This document shows positions 40,011-45,642 of a stretch of 45,642 bases of DNA, piece after piece. Position 1 is the stretch's first letter; every line of letters starts with the position of its first letter. The DNA is taken from assembly GCA_026986415.1 (NCBI GenBank), contig JALSOR010000041.1, positions 1-45,642 of the forward strand. The letters are read 5' to 3'. Source of the stretch: Acidilobaceae archaeon. Its GTDB lineage: Archaea > Thermoproteota > Thermoprotei_A > Sulfolobales > Acidilobaceae. The position numbers were made by a program, and so were the translations under genes. Below the pieces are notes generated by a model. That model saw only the letters and a list, made by a program, of their open reading frames with translations, searched no databases and had not been told where the DNA came from.

Positions 40011-41150
40011 GTGTCGGGGAACCCAGAGGTAACGAAGAACAGGAAGCTGGACCACATAAAACTAACGGTCAGTAGAAACGTAGAGGCTAGAGAGTCTACT
40101 CTGCTCGAATACGTGAGAATAGTGCATAACCCCCTGCCCGAAGTAGACCTCGACAATGTCGACCTTACAGTGGAGTTCTGCGGTAAAAAGCTACGTGCCC
40201 CGTTAATGATAACAGCAATGACGGGAGGCCACGAGGAGGCTTACAGGATTAACAGAGAGCTAGCGAGAATAGCTGAGAAGTACGGGCTCGCGATAGGTGT
40301 TGGGAGCCAGAGGGCGGGGCTTGAAGATCCCAGTGTTGTGCACACCTTCAGGGTTGTGAGGTCGGAAGCCCCGCACGCATTCGTAGTGGCGAACCTTGGA
40401 GCACCCCAGCTCTCTAAAGGCTATGGTGTGAGGGAGGCCAGAGCGGCTGTAGAGATGGTTGGGGCTGACGCTCTAGCCATACACTTGAACGCTGGTCAGG
40501 AGGCATACCAGTACGAGGGGGACCCGTACTATTCCGGGGTCTTGACCAAGATACTAGAGATACAAGAGGAGCTTGACGTGCCGGTACTCATAAAGGAGAC
40601 AGGCTCAGGGCTCAGCCGAGAGGCAGTACGCCTACTCTATAGGCTGGGAGTAAAATGCTTCGACACTGCCGGGCTAGGCGGTACTAGCTGGATAAAAGTT
40701 GAGGCTCTAAGAGCCCCGAGCAGGGACTCCTACAATCCTCCAGGCCCCCTAGCAGACTATTGGGGTAACCCGACCGCGGTCGCCGTCGCCGAGACTAGAT
40801 ATGCAGCGCCGGACGCTTACATTGTGGGTAGTGGCGGCGTTAGAACAGGGCTTGACGCGTCGAAAGTAATAGCTCTGGGCGCGGATATAGCGGGGATGGC
40901 GTTACCGTTCCTTAGAGCTCTAGTAAGAGGGGGTGTTCAGGGGCTCGACAGGTTCGCTGCAACAACAATATACCAGCTAAAAACTGTAATATTTATGGTT
41001 GGAGGGAGAAGCCCTAGAGACCTCTGGAGGGCCCGCATATCTGTTTGGGGCAGGCTTTACGAGGAGCTTAGATCGGCCGGAATAGACCAGAGCGAATATT
41101 TAACTAGAACACGGCTGTTACCATTGGTGCTGCGTTATGGCAGATTTTAG
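40011..41150 (+). CDS. fni: Type 2 isopentenyl-diphosphate delta-isomerase
   Basis: ITAMTGGHEEAYRINRELARIAEKYGLAIGVGSQRAGLEDP. Confidence 0.96.
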   Translation: MSGNPEVTKNRKLDHIKLTVSRNVEARESTLLEYVRIVHNPLPEVDLDNVDLTVEFCGKKLRAPLMITAMTGGHEEAYRINRELARIAEKYGLAIGVGSQRAGLEDPSVVHTFRVVRSEAPHAFVVANLGAPQLSKGYGVREARAAVEMVGADALAIHLNAGQEAYQYEGDPYYSGVLTKILEIQEELDVPVLIKETGSGLSREAVRLLYRLGVKCFDTAGLGGTSWIKVEALRAPSRDSYNPPGPLADYWGNPTAVAVAETRYAAPDAYIVGSGGVRTGLDASKVIALGADIAGMALPFLRALVRGGVQGLDRFAATTIYQLKTVIFMVGGRSPRDLWRARISVWGRLYEELRSAGIDQSEYLTRTRLLPLVLRYGRF

Positions 41151-42165
41151 TCGGCTCCTATCGCTGGCATCAACCTATGCTGCAAGGGTCGACTGGTTCG
41201 TCTATTCTAAGTTCGAGAACGGCGCCCCCGAGGAGCTATACAGGGCCGCCTTCCACCTGTATAGGGCGGGGGGTAAACGGTTCAGGCCGTTTGTAGTTAT
41301 GGCAACAGCCAGAATGCTTGGGGGGCCTCAGTCGGAAAGCGACGCTCTACCCTTCGCGGCGGCCGTTGAGCTATTCCATACCTACACCCTAATACATGAT
41401 GACATTATGGACGACGACGACTACAGGAGAGGGGTCCCCACGACCCATAGGATCTGGGGGGTCCCCTACGCCATACTTGCAGGGGACTTGGACTATGCTC
41501 TCTCGTTCAAGTCCATAATTTCCGCTGGATCAGGCTCTGAAGCTTTCGATAGGACATGTATTCTAGACGCGGTCGAAACAATGGTTGAAGCCTCTATACG
41601 CGTGGCTGAAGGCCAGGGCTATGATATGCTCTTCGAGAGAAGGATCGACGTCGACTATCACGACTATCTCTCAATGATATACCGGAAAACAGGAGCCCTT
41701 ATAGAGGCTTCCGCCAAACTAGGCGCGATAGCCGCATGCCAGACAAACTTGAAAGAAACGATGGGCGAGTATGGACGTCTAGTAGGCATAGCATTCCAGA
41801 TAAGAGATGATATCCTGGGAGTGTTTGGGGACCCCTCAAAGACGGGAAAGCCCATATACAACGACCTGAGGAGAGGAAAGAAAACACTCCTAGTGTTATA
41901 CGCGTACAAGCACGCGGCAGGCGAGGACAAGAAAATTATAGAGAGCGTGCTACGCGGCGAGGCCCGCGATGAGGAGACCTTGAGGCGCGCGGCAGAAATA
42001 ATCCGTGAAACGGGCGCCCTGGAATATGCGGAAAACCTTGCGAGAAGAATGGCTGACACGGCAATAAAAATACTTGATGATATTGGGGAGGACGTTATCG
42101 AGGACGAGGATGCTAAAGAGGCGCTAGTCGAGCTGGCGAGATTCACAGTCGAAAGAGAAAAATAG
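41137..42165 (+). CDS. Polyprenyl (geranylgeranyl) diphosphate synthase
   Basis: FHTYTLIHDDIMDDDDYRRGVPTTH; AFQIRDDILGVFGDPSKTGKP. Confidence 0.94.
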   Translation: MADFSRLLSLASTYAARVDWFVYSKFENGAPEELYRAAFHLYRAGGKRFRPFVVMATARMLGGPQSESDALPFAAAVELFHTYTLIHDDIMDDDDYRRGVPTTHRIWGVPYAILAGDLDYALSFKSIISAGSGSEAFDRTCILDAVETMVEASIRVAEGQGYDMLFERRIDVDYHDYLSMIYRKTGALIEASAKLGAIAACQTNLKETMGEYGRLVGIAFQIRDDILGVFGDPSKTGKPIYNDLRRGKKTLLVLYAYKHAAGEDKKIIESVLRGEARDEETLRRAAEIIRETGALEYAENLARRMADTAIKILDDIGEDVIEDEDAKEALVELARFTVEREK

Positions 42166-42176
42166 TTTATTTTAAA

Positions 42177-42203
42177 ACAGTTCTATTAGAGAATTAGAAC
42201 TGT
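42177..42203. repeat. Inverted repeat ACAGTTCTA-N9-TAGAACTGT upstream of gltX
   Basis: 9-bp perfect arms. Confidence 0.65.
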
Positions 42204-42273
42204 GCTTCCCCACTATTTTAAGGAACACACGAAACTATGCAACTACCAGGCCCATAAAGGGGAGGGTAGAGCA

Positions 42274-44004
42274 GTGGAACTAGAAAAACTGGTCTATGCT
42301 TACGCTCTCAAGAACGCGGTAAAACATGGGGGCAAAGCTAAGCCCGGAAGCGTTATCTCGATGATACTAGCCGACCGGCCGGATCTCAAGCCTAACGCTA
42401 GAGAGATAGCCAGAATAGCGAGAAAAGTTGTGGAGGAAGTTAACAGGCTAAGCCCGGAAGAGCAGAAGAGAATATTGGAAGAGGAATACCCCTGGCTGCT
42501 AGAGGAGCCCCGAAAAGAGGAGGCACAAGAGAAGGGCAGACTCCCCCCGCTCCCTAAAGCGGAAAAAGGACGCGTTGTCACCAGGTTCGCTCCAAACCCC
42601 GACTTCGTAATCCACATAGGGAATGCCAGGCCTGCAATTCTTAGCGATGAGTACGCGAAAATGTATAACGGGAAAATGGTTCTCCGTTTCGAGGACACGG
42701 ACCCTAGAACTAAGAGGCCTATGATAGAGGCGTATGATCTCATCAAGCAGGACCTGAAATGGCTTGGAGTTGTATGGCATGAAGAGCATATTCAAAGTAA
42801 AAGGCTCGAGATCTATTATGGGATTGCCAGGACGCTCATCGAGAAGGGATGCGCCTATGTTGACACGTGCGGCGAGAAGAGCCGCGAGCTCCTGAGAGCG
42901 GGAAGGTACTGTGAGACTAGGGACTACCCGCCCGAGTGGCACCTAGAACAGTTCGAGAAAATGCTGAACGGCGAGTATGCCGAGGGACAAGCAGTGCTCC
43001 GGGTGAAAACGGATCCTAACCATCCGAACCCTAGTGTTAGAGACTGGGTTGCTATAAGAATAATCGACCCCTACAAGTACCCGCACCCTATAGTAGGGAG
43101 TAAGTACTGGGCATGGCCCACGTACAACCTAGCGGTTAGCATAGACGACCACCTCCTCGGGATAACCCACGTGCTGAGAGGAAAAGAGCATCAGGTCAAC
43201 ACCGAAAAACAACTCTACGTCTACAAGTGCATGGGCTGGGAGCCACCAGTTTTCATACACTTCGGCAGGCTAAAACTGGAAGGCTTCATAATGAGTAAAA
43301 GCTACATACGTAAGCTGATAGAGGAGAACCCTGGCAAGTTCCTCGGCTACGACGACCCCCGGTTCGGCACTATTGCCGGTTTGAGGAGGCGAGGCATTAC
43401 CCCGGAGGCCATAAGGGAAGTCATACTCGAGGTTGGAGTAAAGCCTGGAGACGCAAAGCTCAGCTGGGCGAACCTTGCAAGCGTGAACAGGAAGATACTC
43501 GACAGTAGAGCGGACAGGATAATGTTCGTGAGAGAGGGCTCCGTCAGGGCGGTGATAGACACTAAAGGGTCCTGCATAGACGCCATGATACCCTACCATC
43601 CCGAGAGGCCGAGGAAGAGGACTATACGGGTCTGCCACGGCGATACCGTGCTTGTCGAGCGCAAAGACCTGGAGGCTGGCGAAGTCAGGTTAATAGGGCT
43701 GGGCAACTTCAGGGTGGAGCTTAAGGACCGCTCAACGGCCCGCCTAGAACTACTGGAGGATTCAAGCCTAGAATACGCTAGGAGGAACAAGTTAAGGCTC
43801 GTGCACTGGGTTCCCGATAAAGGAAAGATCCCGGTAGAGGTTCTCATACCGGAAGGGCTAGAGCTTATAGTAGAGAGGGGCTATGCTGAGCCTGCAATTT
43901 CCGAGTATGGGGTTGATAGTATCCTCCAGTTCATGAGATACGGTTTCATTAGAATAGATAATATTACAGATGGAAAATATACTGTAATATTTAGCCATAA
44001 ATAG
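42274..44004 (+). CDS. gltX: Glutamyl-tRNA synthetase (probable GTG start at 42274; longest ORF from 42202)
   Basis: TRFAPNPDFVIHIGNARPAILSDEYAKMYNGKMVLRFEDTDPRTKRP. Confidence 0.95.
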   Translation: MELEKLVYAYALKNAVKHGGKAKPGSVISMILADRPDLKPNAREIARIARKVVEEVNRLSPEEQKRILEEEYPWLLEEPRKEEAQEKGRLPPLPKAEKGRVVTRFAPNPDFVIHIGNARPAILSDEYAKMYNGKMVLRFEDTDPRTKRPMIEAYDLIKQDLKWLGVVWHEEHIQSKRLEIYYGIARTLIEKGCAYVDTCGEKSRELLRAGRYCETRDYPPEWHLEQFEKMLNGEYAEGQAVLRVKTDPNHPNPSVRDWVAIRIIDPYKYPHPIVGSKYWAWPTYNLAVSIDDHLLGITHVLRGKEHQVNTEKQLYVYKCMGWEPPVFIHFGRLKLEGFIMSKSYIRKLIEENPGKFLGYDDPRFGTIAGLRRRGITPEAIREVILEVGVKPGDAKLSWANLASVNRKILDSRADRIMFVREGSVRAVIDTKGSCIDAMIPYHPERPRKRTIRVCHGDTVLVERKDLEAGEVRLIGLGNFRVELKDRSTARLELLEDSSLEYARRNKLRLVHWVPDKGKIPVEVLIPEGLELIVERGYAEPAISEYGVDSILQFMRYGFIRIDNITDGKYTVIFSHK

Positions 44005-44008
44005 TATT

Positions 44009-44455
44009 TTATCTATTTTCAAATATAAAATAGTCGATGAACGGTAAAACAACGCTTGGTACGACGAAGAACGTGAAGAAGACTATTATGAGAGGTGTAA
44101 TGTTTAACTGGAAAGATATGCTATAATCACCACTACTTATGGGACCAGCACTTATAACCCCATTATTAAGGTAGGAGAAGGAGTATAATGCACCCAGCAG
44201 GTTAGCCGATGCGAGCAGGACGGGCCTGAATACTGTGCCCCTGAAGAATCTACTTGCAATCGCCAGACCCGATATGAGTGCTATGGCAACATAATAGCGT
44301 GTTAGGGAGGGTCCTATCTGCTGCACAGCCTCTAGCTGCTGGCTTATCGCTGAGAACAGGTAGGGGAGAATGTACACGTAAAGTAGGGTTATCAGTGCTG
44401 CGTCTAACATGCCATAGACGATATTTTTAAGTAATATTTTATGTTTTCTTCTCAT
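44009..44455 (-). CDS. Hypothetical multi-pass membrane protein
   Basis: 148 aa, about four hydrophobic segments. Confidence 0.6.
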   Translation of the reverse strand: MRRKHKILLKNIVYGMLDAALITLLYVYILPYLFSAISQQLEAVQQIGPSLTRYYVAIALISGLAIASRFFRGTVFRPVLLASANLLGALYSFSYLNNGVISAGPISSGDYSISFQLNITPLIIVFFTFFVVPSVVLPFIDYFIFENR

Positions 44456-44461
44456 ATTATA

Positions 44462-44818
44462 TCACCTTTTTATTTTAATACTAATATTATATAAATTATA
44501 TATTTTGCCAGATATTGCTAACGTGAAATTCTCAGTGTTAAACGAGTTTAGAGGGGCCTTTAGAATGACGACATCCCCGTTCTCGAGCACCTGCCCCGAT
44601 GCCCGGTCTACAAGAACGCCCCCGCTATAGAGTGATATGGTATAATTGTAGAGTGGCGCGGTATCGTTATAGTCTATCTCGAGATAAAGCATTCCTCCCC
44701 GGCTATACGAGTAAATGTTTATATTATCTGCTGTCTCCGCGAATTCGACCAGCGGTATCGCGACTAGCACAACCATTATCAGCCCAGCTATGAATAGTGG
44801 GATAGACACGCTCTTCAA
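44462..44818 (-). CDS. Hypothetical single-anchor exported protein
   Basis: N-terminal hydrophobic anchor and beta-rich ectodomain with several N-x-S/T sites; TTG start with upstream GAGGTG. Confidence 0.6.
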   Translation of the reverse strand: MKSVSIPLFIAGLIMVVLVAIPLVEFAETADNINIYSYSRGGMLYLEIDYNDTAPLYNYTISLYSGGVLVDRASGQVLENGDVVILKAPLNSFNTENFTLAISGKIYNLYNISIKIKR

Positions 44819-44905
44819 CGCCTTACACCTCTAACGCCGGGGAGGCGCATCCTATATGCTAGTACCAGCCTGGCCTGGCGGGGACGGTGGAGACTATACA
44901 GTAAC

Positions 44906-45187
44906 CTACACCTCCTGTTTGGGGCACTTCTTTAGGAGGTCGACACCCTTAGAGATTATTATGGAGCCGGCGGCCAGGCTTATGCCTAGGAATGCTAGCT
45001 TGACGAGCAGGTTTATGAGCACCTGGGCGCTTACGCCTAGCACTTGTACAGCGTTCGACCCATTAACGTTAACCTGAAGATTCGTAGTCTTGTATGCCGT
45101 ATACCCGGCATAGAATACTGCTAAGAGAAGCAGTAGGCCCACTATTACTAGGCCAAGACCGATTCCTTCCCCCCGATCAAGACCCAT
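44906..45187 (-). CDS. Hypothetical two-TM membrane protein (ORF extends to 45235)
   Basis: Two hydrophobic segments; internal ATG at 45187 preceded by GGGGTGG. Confidence 0.55.
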   Translation of the reverse strand: MGLDRGEGIGLGLVIVGLLLLLAVFYAGYTAYKTTNLQVNVNGSNAVQVLGVSAQVLINLLVKLAFLGISLAAGSIIISKGVDLLKKCPKQEV

Positions 45188-45244
45188 ACGATGGCCACCC
45201 CATCTAGCAGTACAGTCCAAACCGGCTAGAGACAAGTGGTATTA

Positions 45245-45320
45245 GTGGGAAGCCATGTCCCACCGTAGTGCTCACATATATGCGTACAATGAAGCGTAAT
45301 ATAAGCATAATGGTGGGACA
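45245..45320. promoter_or_regulatory. Competing hairpins between the membrane cassette and the probable pheS
   Basis: GTGGGA(45245-45250)/TCCCAC(45258-45263) versus TGTCCCACC(45256-45264)/GGTGGGACA(45312-45320). Confidence 0.45.
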
Positions 45321-45400
45321 TTATTAAAATATGAGGCACGCAATTATGCGTGGAAAACCTTGCTTATTAATACCCTCAAGTCTTCGCCTGTGTCTACTAG

Positions 45401-45642
45401 GTGGAGGTGCCATTCTACTTGACAAACAAGATACCGGTCTCCAGGAGCGAGTATGAGATAATTAGAAGGGCGGCCGAGAGAAACTTCAGAAAAGGAAGCC
45501 TGTCTGAAGCGGAGAGAATTCTTGAGATGCCCAGGAGCACTCTTGAGAGTGTCTTCCGTCTACTCGCCGATAGGGGGCTAGTATCTATCATTGGGGAGGA
45601 GCAAAAGACATACACTCTTACAGATAAAGGCAGAGAGGCGCT
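45401..45642 (+). CDS. pheS: Probable phenylalanyl-tRNA synthetase alpha subunit, N-terminal fragment (truncated by window end)
   Basis: Winged-helix-like SLSEAERILEMPRSTLESVFRLLADRGLVSIIGEEQKTYTLTDKGREA. Confidence 0.5.
   Translation, partial: MEVPFYLTNKIPVSRSEYEIIRRAAERNFRKGSLSEAERILEMPRSTLESVFRLLADRGLVSIIGEEQKTYTLTDKGREA

Noticed and set aside
1-45642. tRNA, rRNA, IS elements or CRISPR arrays
   Set aside because: None recognised by eye in intergenic gaps; GGTTCRA-like matches (e.g. 5199, 32353) lie in coding genes without a cloverleaf. tRNAscan-SE and CRISPR finders would be needed for certainty.

Overview
The window is a stretch of crenarchaeal chromosome (Desulfurococcales-like by gene content; genus not assigned). 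It is mostly conserved information-processing and energy genes. In order it contains: a THUMP/SPOUT protein and a radical-SAM protein; RNase P Rpp30, COG1325 and L15e; a YchF-type GTPase; RNase P Pop5; the archaeal exosome/proteasome superoperon (psmA-SBDS-rrp4-rrp41-rrp42-L37Ae-Brix-Pcc1-prefoldin beta-DUF3194-DHH); XPF nuclease; EF-2; an 11-subunit complex-I-like operon without NuoEFG; a PLP decarboxylase and an FdhE-like zinc protein; an MBL-fold nuclease; pyrophosphatase; L7Ae; the S13-S4-S11-rpoD-L18e-L13-S9-rpoN-S2 cluster; MEMO and isoprenoid genes; gltX; three small membrane proteins; and the start of a probable pheS. I saw no CRISPR array, rRNA, recognisable tRNA or mobile element. 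The best lead is a candidate C/D-box sRNA or k-turn on the minus strand (about 6573-6638) in the leader of the Pop5 gene. Its boxes C, C', D' and D and its terminal stem are visible, and its D' guide matches the 23S peptidyl-transferase segment GGUCGGUCUCU (from memory). The 3' stem ends 3 nt before the Pop5 ATG, and L7Ae is both a k-turn binder and an archaeal RNase P subunit. Other leads are a Pop5 with an N-terminal transmembrane segment, a degenerate GHMP-kinase-like protein in the mevalonate-kinase slot, a DUF3194 basic tail overprinted on the DHH gene, alternative hairpins upstream of pheS and SBDS, and an uncharacterised three-gene membrane cassette.
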